Source: AG41 sp036522815 (GTDB lineage Bacteria; Gemmatimonadota; Gemmatimonadetes; Gemmatimonadales; GWC2-71-9). From it: DNA of 44,662 bases. A program made the position numbers and the translations under genes. The stretch spans positions 1-44,662 of the forward strand of contig DATDFC010000133.1 of NCBI GenBank assembly GCA_036522815.1. The letters are read 5' to 3'. The notes beneath the pieces are model-generated. The model worked only from the letters and a program-made list of their open reading frames with translations, did not search any database and was not told where the DNA came from. Numbering within the stretch: position 1 is the stretch's first letter; each line of letters begins with the position of its first letter. This document shows, one piece after another, positions 1 to 7,090 of the stretch.

Positions 1-184
1 CCTCGAGGCGATCCATGCGGTCGAGAAGTGGCTGCGGATCAAGCTCGCGCCCGGCTTCGAGTTGGCGGATGCGGTTGCGGGCACGCCACCAAGCGATGCC
101 GAAGCCCACCGCACCGATCCCGAGGGCCTTAGCAGACATCAACAGCGCGCCGAGAAGAAAGCTAGTCGGATCCACAGTTTTCAC
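1..184 (-). CDS. Small membrane-anchored protein, cassette-borne (3' end outside window)
   Basis: Reads from GTG at 184 off the left edge (61 codons visible). The N-terminus has a hydrophobic stretch with small residues (about residues 9-33, ending in two Trp), then a charged, probably helical region. This is a one-helix anchor followed by a coiled coil. The start lies 20 nt after the core end of the attC site at 204-340, as expected for the next gene of a cassette array read on the minus strand. An in-frame ATG at 138 is a second possible start. It resembles the neighbouring cassette protein (363-614) in layout but not in sequence. No function is assigned. Confidence 0.55.
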   Translation of the reverse strand, partial: MKTVDPTSFLLGALLMSAKALGIGAVGFGIAWWRARNRIRQLEAGRELDPQPLLDRMDRLE

Positions 185-203
185 CCCGGCTCGATGTCTG
201 GCG

Positions 204-340
204 GCCTAACGGAGCGCGCTTAAGCTGCGGCGCCGACACCCGTCGGCGCCAACAAGATTGAGACTGGCACGGAACTTGTCAGGGCACAAACGGAATTGTT
301 CCCACGACCGGGCGCCGTCAGCTTCAAGCGCTTGTTAGGC
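204..340 (-). other. attC recombination site (integron gene cassette)
   Basis: Read on the minus strand the 137-nt site starts with GCCTAAC (340 to 334) and ends with the core GTTAGGC (210 to 204). Inside these, the L-type boxes are complementary: on the plus strand GCGCTTAAGCTG (216-227) pairs with CAGCTTCAAGCGC (319-331), leaving one extra unpaired C on one arm. Conserved outer boxes, imperfect inner boxes and an extrahelical base are the hallmarks of attC sites folded for IntI recombination. The centre contains another hairpin (about 229-250). The site lies just 3' of the 363-614 gene and just 5' of the 184 start, exactly where a cassette attC belongs. Confidence 0.85.
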
Positions 341-362
341 AGCGCAGTCAGTGAAGTGGTCA

Positions 363-614
363 TCAGCTGCTAATCCGCCGCTCTTCCCGTGCCTTGCTGA
401 GTAAACGCTCTGCGAAATCGAGCCGCTCCTGTGTTTCTGCTTGCTCCTGTTGGAGGTGCTCGACACTACGTTCAAGTGCCTCGAGCCGCGTAGTGACGTC
501 GGCCGATGGTGATTGCAGACGACTGGTCCACAGACGAGCGACCTTGACAATCGTGACAGCAGCGGTCCCCACGACTATTATGAGTCCGACGAGTTCGACA
601 GCAGTAGGTCCCAC
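363..614 (-). CDS. Small membrane/coiled-coil protein, cassette gene
   Basis: 83 residues from GTG 614. Residues 7-28 form a hydrophobic transmembrane segment (VELVGLIIVVGTAAVTIVKV). Residues 40-80 are rich in Glu, Gln, Leu and Arg with heptad-like spacing, a probable coiled coil. It occupies one complete integron cassette, from the core site at 653-659 to the attC at 204-340. Local base composition is less GC-rich than the chromosomal genes to the right, fitting lateral origin. The architecture recalls one-helix inner-membrane proteins such as PspB, but there is no sequence basis for that name. Function unknown. Confidence 0.65.
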   Translation of the reverse strand: MGPTAVELVGLIIVVGTAAVTIVKVARLWTSRLQSPSADVTTRLEALERSVEHLQQEQAETQERLDFAERLLSKAREERRISS

Positions 615-652
615 GTGGTCTTCCTCGTTTAGGCCTGAGACTCGCCTGCGCT

Positions 653-659
653 GCCTAAC
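653..659 (-). other. Integron core site / cassette array boundary
   Basis: Minus-strand GTTAGGC, the same core as the end of the attC at 204-340. The next bases (AGCGCAG) also match inverted sequence beside that attC: 334-347 and 646-659 are a perfect 14-bp inverted pair. The core marks the 5' edge of the 83-residue cassette. No second half of an attC is visible between 660 and 847, so this is either a bare insertion junction or a degenerate attI. Confidence 0.6.
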
Positions 660-847
660 GTGAATTCGACTTACCAGTTATCGGAATACTCTATTGCCCG
701 CAACGCCTGTCCACTCTCTACCTCAGATCAGAAGAGAATCAAGTGGCCCGGTCAGCCCAAACGCAATATCACAGCGTATCCGCGGAACTGCGCACACCGC
801 ACCGCCCACCACCGTCAGCCGAAAACCGGCGACGCCGAGCCGGGGGC
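660..847. other. Junction region between cassette array and chromosome
   Basis: No gene is supported here. The part from 660 to about 745 is clearly less GC-rich than what follows and could be foreign DNA or a decayed attI/promoter segment. On the minus strand TTGCGG, 17 nt, TAACTG is a poor promoter candidate reading into the cassettes. From about 750 the composition is chromosomal up to the stop codon of the barrel gene at 848. Confidence 0.35.
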
Positions 848-2404
848 TCAGTAGTGAACGCCTTTGCGGACCGCGAACCCCCAACGGCTGCCCGTGAACC
901 CCTTGCCGAACCGGTACCCGACCGCGAACTCGGCCACATCGCCGCGCACCGCGCGGGTGGGGCCGATGCGCAGCGACACGCCCACGTCGCCGCCCAGCCG
1001 GGGCGCCTCCGTCGGATACCAGGCACCCCCGTAATCGAAGAACGGCGCGACCCCGACGCCCATCAGGCCCCAGGCCTCATCCGTGACCAGGATGCGATCC
1101 TCCAACGCCAGCCACGCCATGCGCCAGCCCGTGAACTGGTGGATGCCGAACACCCGGGGACCGTTTTGGGTCGTCCAGAGATCGAACTCCTCGCCGTACT
1201 TGGGCCACCGCAGCCGCGCTCCCTCGAGATGCACGATCAGCGTGTGACCGGGCACGTTCTGGCTGGCCACCGTGAGGGCGCCGGCGACCCGACCCGAGTC
1301 GGGCACCCCCCCGGTGAACACGCTGCTGCCGGCCCCCCGCACCACCACGAACCCGCCGGCCCAGGGGGCCGCGAGCTGGGCGCTCAGCTCCGTGCCGATG
1401 CCCGCCGCCGCCGGCGCGTACCCCCACGCGCGCGGCGCCGCCCACAGCCCGACGTGGAGCAGCTGCGAGACGTCCACGTCCTCGCGCCGGGCGTAGGAGT
1501 TGAACCGCTCCAGCACCTGGAACCGCACGTGCCCGAGGTCGAGCCCCGCGCCGGCCGTGCCGAACTGCGATCGGCGTGGCACCGTGTCCGTGACGGTGTC
1601 GATGTCCTCGCGGCGCCACTGTGCCGCGACCGACAGTCGCACGTAGTCCCGCGTCGTCGCGTGCGGCGCGAAGCCGAAGGAGACGCCGACGCGCTGCGTG
1701 CGGCGGAACCAGATGGAGTTGGTGTCGCCGTCCTGAAACACGAGCACCCGCTCGGACGCGGCCTCGCCGTCGATCGCGAGCGCCCGACGCGCGGCCGTCT
1801 CATAGAAGGGAACGCCCAACAGCCACGTGCCCTGCTTTCCGTCGGTCTTGCCCTTGTAGAGGCCCTGCAATTGGACGCGGCGGGAGAAGAAGTGTGGATT
1901 GAGATAACGCAGACTGAAGACGCCCCGGTCGGGCGTGCGGTTGTAGACGGCGGTCAACGATGTGGCCGTGCCCAGCAGGTTGTCTTCGACCAGCCCCGCC
2001 AGCCAGCTGACGTCGCCCCCCGCGGAGGAGTAGCCCAACTGGGGCTTGGTGCTCCAGCCGTCGGTCGTCGCCACGCGCAGCGCCAAGCGGCCGTCGAGTC
2101 GGGTGGTATCGATCCGCACGCGACTGAAGACGCTCAAGTTGCGCAGCGCCCGCTCGCTCTCGGCCACCCGCGCCGAGTCGTAGCGGTCGCCGGGATTGAC
2201 CAGCAGGGTGCCGCGGATGACTCCGGCGCGCGTGCGGGCGTGCAGCCGGTTGGCGAGCCGGGCGAGGAAGCCGGGCGCGTCGGCCTCCTGGAGATCGAAC
2301 ACGTTGCGATTCACGATGATGATCGTGTCGATCGTCGGGGCGAGAGACTGGGCCGTCAGGCAGTCAGGGGGACGGGCGGTCAGCAAGCCGAGTAAGATGC
2401 CCAC
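848..2404 (-). CDS. Outer-membrane beta-barrel protein, Omp85/BamA-like
   Basis: About 519 residues from GTG 2404, the first start after the upstream lipoprotein's stop at 2433; it gives a short hydrophobic export signal. After the signal, about residues 20-110 resemble a single POTRA-type module (residues PGDRYDSARVAESERALRNL, then alternating strands). The rest is beta-rich barrel sequence with repeated aromatic/Gly strands and ends FAVRKGVHY. This is the layout of short Omp85/TamA-like proteins, which insert or export proteins at the outer membrane. It is shorter than BamA (about 800 residues, five POTRAs), so it is not the essential BamA itself. The right arm of a hairpin element overlaps its start codon. 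Confidence 0.65.
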   Translation of the reverse strand: MGILLGLLTARPPDCLTAQSLAPTIDTIIIVNRNVFDLQEADAPGFLARLANRLHARTRAGVIRGTLLVNPGDRYDSARVAESERALRNLSVFSRVRIDTTRLDGRLALRVATTDGWSTKPQLGYSSAGGDVSWLAGLVEDNLLGTATSLTAVYNRTPDRGVFSLRYLNPHFFSRRVQLQGLYKGKTDGKQGTWLLGVPFYETAARRALAIDGEAASERVLVFQDGDTNSIWFRRTQRVGVSFGFAPHATTRDYVRLSVAAQWRREDIDTVTDTVPRRSQFGTAGAGLDLGHVRFQVLERFNSYARREDVDVSQLLHVGLWAAPRAWGYAPAAAGIGTELSAQLAAPWAGGFVVVRGAGSSVFTGGVPDSGRVAGALTVASQNVPGHTLIVHLEGARLRWPKYGEEFDLWTTQNGPRVFGIHQFTGWRMAWLALEDRILVTDEAWGLMGVGVAPFFDYGGAWYPTEAPRLGGDVGVSLRIGPTRAVRGDVAEFAVGYRFGKGFTGSRWGFAVRKGVHY

Positions 2405-2433
2405 CGCCCGACCGCCCCTCCGCCCGACCGCCC
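2351..2433. repeat. Inverted tandem-repeat element, 8-bp period
   Basis: Left arm 2351-2390 is built of 8-mers (GGCCGTCA, GGCAGTCA, GGGGGACG, GGCGGTCA). Right arm 2402-2433 is four 8-mers (CACCGCCC, GACCGCCC, CTCCGCCC, GACCGCCC), the complement of GGGCGGTC/GGGCGGAG. The right arm ends on the first base of the TAG stop of the lipoprotein gene and begins with the GTG of the barrel gene. The left arm therefore encodes part of the barrel protein's signal peptide. Confidence 0.7.
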
Positions 2434-3002
2434 TACTTGACCAAGTCAATGCGCTGGTGCAGCGGATAGGTGGCGTGGCGGGCGGGATCGTTCCATTCCG
2501 TAAAATACAGCGTGGCGTCCACCCGGCCTGTGATCTGGCGCAGGCCCCGCGTGGCGAGGCGGAACGTGCCCCGCACCGAGTCGGGTTTGAGCGGATGGCA
2601 GAAGCAGGTGACGGTGGCATACGCGGGAATGCGGGCGTCCGCGGGTCCGAGCGTGTACGGCACGTTCTGTCGCAGATCCCGCGCGCGCCCGAGGTCGAGC
2701 GCCAGCGTCAGCGAGTACTCGTCTCCCTCGCCCTCGGCGGGATTGAAGTCGTAACGGGCGAGCCCTACGTCACCACCGCCCTGCCCCGTGTCGATCGCCA
2801 GGCGGGTGAGCGTGAGTCGGGGATCCTGGGTGGCGGTGATCCTGCCGTGCCATTCCCAGCGGGCGGACGATTGGACGCCGAGGGTGTCGTCGAGGCGCGA
2901 GGTTGAGTCGCAGGCGAGACATAGCGACAACGTCGTCACGCACAGGCGTCGCACGACTGCGTTGCACAAAGACGTCCCACGGAGGCGTGAAAAGGATGCC
3001 AC
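2433..3002 (-). CDS. Hypothetical lipoprotein
   Basis: Up to 189 residues. A lipobox (LCLAC, Cys31 counting from GTG 3002) predicts a lipid-anchored envelope protein. The mature part is beta-rich, with a CFCHP motif near residue 134, and has no family I recognise. The first 16-22 residues are encoded by degenerate 13-bp repeats (2946-2997). The authentic start may therefore be the GTG at 2954, which still leaves an arginine pair and a hydrophobic core before the Cys. It ends 29 nt before the barrel gene and is probably co-transcribed with it. Confidence 0.55.
   Translation of the reverse strand: MASFSRLRGTSLCNAVVRRLCVTTLSLCLACDSTSRLDDTLGVQSSARWEWHGRITATQDPRLTLTRLAIDTGQGGGDVGLARYDFNPAEGEGDEYSLTLALDLGRARDLRQNVPYTLGPADARIPAYATVTCFCHPLKPDSVRGTFRLATRGLRQITGRVDATLYFTEWNDPARHATYPLHQRIDLVK
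2946..2997. repeat. Left arm of 13-bp tandem-repeat element around the four-helix-bundle gene
   Basis: Four consecutive 13-mers: GCGTCGCACGACT, GCGTTGCACAAAG, ACGTCCCACGGAG, GCGTGAAAAGGAT. They are degenerate copies of GCGTAGCACAAAG, which appears in the opposite orientation in the right arm at 3405-3456. The pair brackets the four-helix-bundle gene. Confidence 0.7.
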
Positions 3003-3032
3003 CGTCAGTGAGACTCGCTCCTATTGTTGGCC

Positions 3033-3401
3033 ATGACGCTGCGCGCCTATGCTCGTCGACTGTGGGTACACGAGGTCGCCGTGGAAGTCTCGGTCCAGGT
3101 AGCCCGTTTGAGCAGAACGCTATCCGGACCCGGAGCGGGGCCGCGTGCGGACCAGCTCGTCCGGGCGGCGCTCTCCGTCAGCTCAAACATAGCGGAGGCC
3201 TGCGGCCGCGGCACGATCCCGGAATTCCGCAAGTTTCTGCAGTATGCCAGGGGGTCAGCCCAGGAAACTCTGACGCAGCTGCGGGTCGCGGCAGCGCTCG
3301 ACCCGATCCAGGCGCGTGCCATTCACGAGATCGAGGGGCGAGTCGCGCTCATCATCAAGACACTGGGGCGCCTCATGGCGCACCCACCGCCGGAGAGATG
3401 A
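3033..3401 (+). CDS. Four-helix-bundle protein (S23/IVP family)
   Basis: 122 residues from ATG 3033 (an in-frame TTG at 3024 is possible). It matches the small four-helix-bundle family first known from 23S rRNA intervening sequences: an N-terminal helix with VHEVAVEVSVQVARL, the conserved core RADQLVRAALSVSSNIAEAC, the block EFRKFLQYARGSAQETLTQL, and a final long helix. These proteins form basic, nucleic-acid-binding oligomers, and relatives (Avd) are accessory factors of diversity-generating retroelements. Here the gene stands alone between inverted arms of 13-bp tandem repeats (2946-2997 and 3405-3456), pointing to a small mobile or selfish unit. It is on the opposite strand to its neighbours. 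Confidence 0.85.
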   Translation: MTLRAYARRLWVHEVAVEVSVQVARLSRTLSGPGAGPRADQLVRAALSVSSNIAEACGRGTIPEFRKFLQYARGSAQETLTQLRVAAALDPIQARAIHEIEGRVALIIKTLGRLMAHPPPER

Positions 3402-3404
3402 CGC

Positions 3405-3456
3405 CTTCGTGTTACGCCTTTGTGCTACGCCTTTGTGCTACGCCTTTGTGCTACGC
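3405..3456. repeat. Right arm: four tandem 13-mers
   Basis: Four head-to-tail copies: CTTCGTGTTACGC once, then CTTTGTGCTACGC three times without change. The array starts four bases after the stop of the four-helix-bundle gene and ends exactly at the TAG stop (3457-3459, complement) of the glutamine synthetase gene. Its complement, GCGTAGCACAAAG, is the consensus of the left arm and recurs exactly at 34965-34977. Confidence 0.9.
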
Positions 3457-4806
3457 CTAGTATTGTCCTAGGTATCTATTGAGTTCCCACTCACTCACCT
3501 GCCCAATATACTCCTGCCACTCCTCGCGCTTCGCCTCCACGAATCGCTCGTAAATGTGCGACCCCAGCGCGTCGCGAATCACGTCGTCCTTCTCGAGCAT
3601 GTCGAGGGCTTCGTGCAGATCGCGCGGGAGCTCGTCGATGCGGTACTTGCGCCGCTCGCGGAAGCTCATGGTGAAGATGTTCTTGTTCACCGGATCGGGA
3701 GGAATCAGCTTGCGCTTGATGCCGTCGAGTCCGGCGGCGAGCTGCACGGCGAGGGCGAGGTACGGATTCGCCGAGGGGTCGGGCATCCGCAGCTCGCAGC
3801 GGGTGCCGATGCCGCGCCGGTCCGGGATCCGCACCAGCGGCGACCGGTTGCGCTGCGACCAGGCGACGTTGGTCGGGGCCTCGTACCCGGGCACCAGCCG
3901 CTTGTAGCTGTTCACCAGCGGGTTGGTCACGGCGCAGAAGCCGCGCGCGTGTTTCAGGAGCCCAGCCACGTACTGAATCGCGGTCGGCGAGAGCTCCCAC
4001 TTCCCGGCGGGATCGTGGAAGGCGTTCTTCCCGTTCTTGAAGAGGGATTGGTGCGTGTGCATTCCCGAGCCGTTCTGGCCGAAGATCGGCTTGGGCATGA
4101 AGGTGGCGAGGAAACCGTGGCGGTAGGCGACGTTGCGGACGATGAACCGGAACGTCGCCAGGTTGTCCGCGGTCTCGAGGGCGACCGTATAGCGGAAATC
4201 GATTTCGTGCTGCCCCGGCGCGACTTCGTGGTGACCCGCCTCGACCTCGAACCCCATCGAGACCAGGTCCCGGATGATGAGGCGCCGGATCTCCTCGGCC
4301 CGGTCCACCGGTGTCTGGTCGAAGTACCCGCCGTGGTCGTGCGTCTCGGTGGTGGGCTCACCGCTCGCGTCGAGCTGAAAGATGAAGAACTCCGCTTCGG
4401 CCCCGGCCATCATCTCGTAGCCCATGGCTTTCGCGGCCGCGATCTGGCGCTGCAACGCCTGGCGTGTGCATCCCGCGAACGACGACCCATCGGGGTTGTA
4501 GATGTCGCAGATGAGCCGGGCGATGCGCCCCCCCTCGTCGTCGTACGGCAGCACGCGGAACGTGTCGAGGTCGGGCTTCAGAACCATGTCCGATTCCTCG
4601 ATCCGCACGAACCCCTCGATCGACGAGCCGTCGAACATGATGTCGCCCTCGAGCGCCTTGTCGAACTGGCTCTCGGGCACCTCGACGTTCTTGTTGACGC
4701 CCAGGATGTCGGTGAACTGGAGGCGCAGGAAGTTGACTTCCTGCTTCTTGCAGAGCTCGAGCAGCTCGCGCTTGCTGGCGCCGGTGGTCTTGAGGGCGGT
4801 GGCCAT
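3457..4806 (-). CDS. glnA: Glutamine synthetase, GSI-alpha-like
   Basis: 449 residues, the usual length for the alpha subfamily of type I glutamine synthetase. It condenses glutamate and ammonia with ATP in the cytoplasm. Visible motifs are the N-terminal DILGVNKNVEVPESQ, FDGSSIEGF, the active-site AEAEFFIF, HHEVAPGQHEIDFRY, the NGSGMHTHQSL metal/ATP region and RNRSPLVRIP. The adenylylation-loop region reads KNIFTMSFRERRKYRI, so the Tyr of the regulated beta subfamily is absent. Control by adenylylation is therefore not expected. It follows a second glnA on the same strand, separated only by a hairpin. No Shine-Dalgarno sequence precedes ATG 4806 because the hairpin arm runs up to the start. 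Confidence 0.93.
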   Translation of the reverse strand: MATALKTTGASKRELLELCKKQEVNFLRLQFTDILGVNKNVEVPESQFDKALEGDIMFDGSSIEGFVRIEESDMVLKPDLDTFRVLPYDDEGGRIARLICDIYNPDGSSFAGCTRQALQRQIAAAKAMGYEMMAGAEAEFFIFQLDASGEPTTETHDHGGYFDQTPVDRAEEIRRLIIRDLVSMGFEVEAGHHEVAPGQHEIDFRYTVALETADNLATFRFIVRNVAYRHGFLATFMPKPIFGQNGSGMHTHQSLFKNGKNAFHDPAGKWELSPTAIQYVAGLLKHARGFCAVTNPLVNSYKRLVPGYEAPTNVAWSQRNRSPLVRIPDRRGIGTRCELRMPDPSANPYLALAVQLAAGLDGIKRKLIPPDPVNKNIFTMSFRERRKYRIDELPRDLHEALDMLEKDDVIRDALGSHIYERFVEAKREEWQEYIGQVSEWELNRYLGQY

Positions 4807-4810
4807 GAGA

Positions 4811-4910
4811 GGCGGTAGCGGACGGTAGCAGTCGGTAGGAGACGGTAGAGGGCGGCTGCGGACCGCCCGACCTCTACCGTCCTCTACCGCCCTCTACCGA
4901 CCTCTACCAT
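4811..4910. repeat. Inverted tandem-repeat element, 10-bp period
   Basis: Left arm 4811-4860 consists of five 10-mers: GGCGGTAGCG, GACGGTAGCA, GTCGGTAGGA, GACGGTAGAG, GGCGGCTGCG. Right arm 4861-4910 repeats the complement: GACCGCCCGA, CCTCTACCGT, CCTCTACCGC, CCTCTACCGA, CCTCTACCAT. It fills the whole gap between the two glutamine synthetase genes and could act as a transcription barrier or processing site, making the downstream gene partly independent. Confidence 0.88.
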
Positions 4911-4919
4911 CGCTTCACC

Positions 4920-6392
4920 TCAAACGTCGTAATACAAAAAGAACTCGTACGGATGCGGCCGCAGGGCGACGGGGTCCACCTCCTTGGCGCGCTTGTACGC
5001 GAGCCACGTCTCGATCACATCGGGCGTGAACACGCCGCCCTCGAGCAGGAAGGCGTGGTCCGCCTCGAGCGCCGCGAGCGACTCGTTCAGAGAGCCCGGC
5101 GTGTTCTTCACGTGCTTGCGCTCTTCCGGCTCGAGCTCGTACAGGTCCACGTCCATCGGCTTGGGCGGCTCGATCTTGTTCTTGACGCCGTCAAGCCCCG
5201 CCATGAGCAGCGCGGCGAACGTGAGATACCCGTTGCTCGACGGGTCGGGCGCGCGGAACTCGATGCGCTTCGCCTTGGGCGACTTCGAGTACACCGGGAT
5301 GCGGCAGATCGCCGACCGGTTGCGCTGCGAGTAGATCAGGTTGATCGGGGCCTCGTAGCCCGGCACCAGCCGCCGGTAGCTGTTGGTGGTCGGCGCCGCG
5401 AACGCGAGCACCGCCGGGGCGTGCTTGATCAGCCCACCGATGTACCAGCGCGCCGTGTCCGAGATCAAGCCGTACCCGTTCGGGTCGAAGAACAGGTTCT
5501 TCGCGTCCTTCCACAGGCTCATGTGCACGTGCATCCCGGAGCCGTTGTCGCCGAACATCGGCTTGGGCATGAACGTCGCCGTGTAGCCGTGCTGATGGCA
5601 CACGTTCTTGACGATGTACTTGTACATCATGAGCTGATCGGCCATGCGAGTCAGCGTCGTGAACCGCATGTCGATCTCGGTCTGACCCGCCGTGCCCACC
5701 TCGTGGTGATGGACCTCCACGTCGATCCCCGAGGCGATCATGGCGAGCATGATCTTGGAGCGCAGGTCCTGGAGCTTGTCCACGGGCGGCACCGGGAAGT
5801 AGCCCTCCTTGTGCCGCGGCCGGTGGCCCAGATTCGCCGCCCCGCCGTTCGTCCCCGAGTTCCAGATCCCCTCTTCGGAGTCGATGTGGTAGTAGCCCTC
5901 GTGCGCGTTCTGGTCGAAGCGCACCGAGTTGAAGATGTAGAACTCCGCTTCCGGACCGTAATACGCGGTCGTGGCGATTCCCGTCTTGACGAGGTACTGC
6001 TCCGCCTTCTGCGCCACGTAGCGCGGATCGCGCGAGTAGCGCGCACCCGTCACGGGGTCGGACACGTCGCAGGTCAGCGACAGCGTCGGCACCTCGAGAC
6101 ACGGATCGACGAACGCGCTCGCCGGGTCGGGGAACAACAGCATGTCGCTCTCGTTGATCGCCTGGAACCCGCGGATCGACGAGCCGTCGAACCCGATCCC
6201 GTCCTTGAACAGGTCCTCGGTGAGCTCCTTGAGCGGAATCGAAAAGTGCTGCCACGTGCCGGGCAGGTCGGTGAACCTCAGGTCCACCACCTGGACACCG
6301 GCGTCTCGCGCCTTGCGAATCACGTCGCCGGCCGTCGCGGTCGCAGGCTTGCCCGCCTGAGGGGTGGCAGTGGGCTCCAACGTCGCGGTCAT
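4920..6392 (-). CDS. glnA: Glutamine synthetase, GSI-beta-like
   Basis: 490 residues. Motifs include FDGSSIRGFQAI, the active-site PEAEFYIF, HHHEVGTAGQTEIDMRF, NGSGMHVHMSLWKD, PGYEAPINLIYSQRNRSA and the C-terminal PHPYEFFLYYDV. The region VDLYELEPEER carries Tyr418 at the place of the tyrosine adenylylated by GlnE in the enterobacterial enzyme. It also has the insertion typical of the beta subfamily, so it is a different subfamily from the neighbour at 3457-4806. GAGGAG lies 7 nt before ATG 6392. A sigma-54-like promoter at 6430-6445 would link expression to nitrogen status. Confidence 0.93.
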   Translation of the reverse strand: MTATLEPTATPQAGKPATATAGDVIRKARDAGVQVVDLRFTDLPGTWQHFSIPLKELTEDLFKDGIGFDGSSIRGFQAINESDMLLFPDPASAFVDPCLEVPTLSLTCDVSDPVTGARYSRDPRYVAQKAEQYLVKTGIATTAYYGPEAEFYIFNSVRFDQNAHEGYYHIDSEEGIWNSGTNGGAANLGHRPRHKEGYFPVPPVDKLQDLRSKIMLAMIASGIDVEVHHHEVGTAGQTEIDMRFTTLTRMADQLMMYKYIVKNVCHQHGYTATFMPKPMFGDNGSGMHVHMSLWKDAKNLFFDPNGYGLISDTARWYIGGLIKHAPAVLAFAAPTTNSYRRLVPGYEAPINLIYSQRNRSAICRIPVYSKSPKAKRIEFRAPDPSSNGYLTFAALLMAGLDGVKNKIEPPKPMDVDLYELEPEERKHVKNTPGSLNESLAALEADHAFLLEGGVFTPDVIETWLAYKRAKEVDPVALRPHPYEFFLYYDV

Positions 6393-6429
6393 GGGTCGCT
6401 CCTCAGAGGGCTCGGGTCACTCACGCATT

Positions 6430-6445
6430 TGCACGCTTGATGCCA
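6430..6445 (-). promoter_or_regulatory. Sigma-54-type promoter candidate for glnA
   Basis: On the minus strand TGGCATCAAGCGTGCA matches the -24/-12 consensus. The invariant GG and GC have the required 10-nt spacing, most flanking consensus bases are present, and it ends about 37 nt before ATG 6392. A sigma-54 promoter before a glutamine synthetase fits nitrogen control. No activator-binding palindrome was identified. Confidence 0.45.
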
Positions 6446-6673
6446 CCAACAAGGCGAGCCCCGCGCCCGGCTGGGCGCGTGGATCTCGCGGTGGAATTCC
6501 CTGTTGGGGACTACGGCAGGCATGCGGGAAGGTACCGAAGGCGTTGCACGGTGTCAACCACTTCGTGTCGCGGACGCAACATTCCAGGACCGCCTCGCAG
6601 TGCGGAGCGGTTCGGGAACGGCGCGGTGCACTGAGAAATGTGCAAAAACTGCACGGTTTTCAACACGGCAGCG
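6446..6673. other. Intergenic region upstream of glnA
   Basis: Between the sigma-54-like site and the end of the 89-residue gene at 6674 I see no convincing gene or RNA. AT content is slightly raised around 6640-6665 (AAATGTGCAAAAACTG), which could belong to an enhancer or upstream-activator region, but no clear dyad is visible. Confidence 0.3.
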
Positions 6674-6943
6674 TCAGCTACTCAGTGCCTCCACGAAGTG
6701 CCACAGCTCTACCGCCGAAAATTCCCCGAACCGGTCATGGATCTCGCGCTCGGACCACTCCAGGAAGATCCAGCTCGTGGTGCGGTGCCGCTCGCCGCTC
6801 GCGAAGTGCAGCCGCCCGCGCACCGCCCCGGGCCCCACCTCCGGATCGGGCTGCACCTCCATGAAGACGTCCCAGCGCTCGTCGCCACGCTTCAGCTCGC
6901 CCATGTGCCTGGCGCGGTCGTGCCCGGGGAAGGGAGCGCTCAT
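6674..6943 (-). CDS. Hypothetical small protein
   Basis: 89 residues from ATG 6943. Soluble, mixed alpha/beta in appearance, with a Trp-rich stretch (TTSWIFLEWSEREIHDRFGE, residues 55-74) and a C-terminal helix (SAVELWHFVEALS). No signal peptide or recognisable family. Its start codon lies in the outermost bases of a long inverted repeat (6941-7036) whose other end carries an ATG on the opposite strand. It has no partner on its strand and is followed by the glnA upstream region. Confidence 0.5.
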   Translation of the reverse strand: MSAPFPGHDRARHMGELKRGDERWDVFMEVQPDPEVGPGAVRGRLHFASGERHRTTSWIFLEWSEREIHDRFGEFSAVELWHFVEALSS

Positions 6944-7036
6944 GGCCCGTTGTACGACGCCACGACGCTACGTTCCACGATCGTTGGCGTTGCACCTCGT
7001 ATAACGTAGCGTCGTAGCGTCGTATCACGGGCCATG
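6941..7036. repeat. Long inverted repeat, 34-bp arms with 8-bp internal units
   Basis: Arms 6941-6974 and 7003-7036 match at 31 of 34 positions around a 28-nt loop. Each begins or ends with CATGGCCCGT and contains 8-bp units (GACGCCAC, GACGCTAC). The outermost bases hold the ATG of the minus gene (6943) and an ATG on the plus strand (7034), so the element is symmetric about a divergent intergenic region. Confidence 0.85.
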
Positions 7037-7090
7037 ATGACTACACTACGCTGCCCTGAGTCTTCCCGCCAGTTAGATTTCCCGCCCTCG

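Noticed and set aside
743..2395. Long plus-strand reading frame opposite the barrel gene, with similar ones at 3556-4818 and 4953-6440 opposite the glutamine synthetases
   Set aside because: The minus strand encodes recognisable proteins; the plus-strand translations are Arg/His/Pro/Gly-rich shadows typical of high-GC antisense frames.
848..2404. Essential BamA
   Set aside because: Too short, with room for only one POTRA-like module; BamA normally has five.
3405..3456. CRISPR array
   Set aside because: Units are contiguous 13-mers with no spacers and no cas genes nearby.
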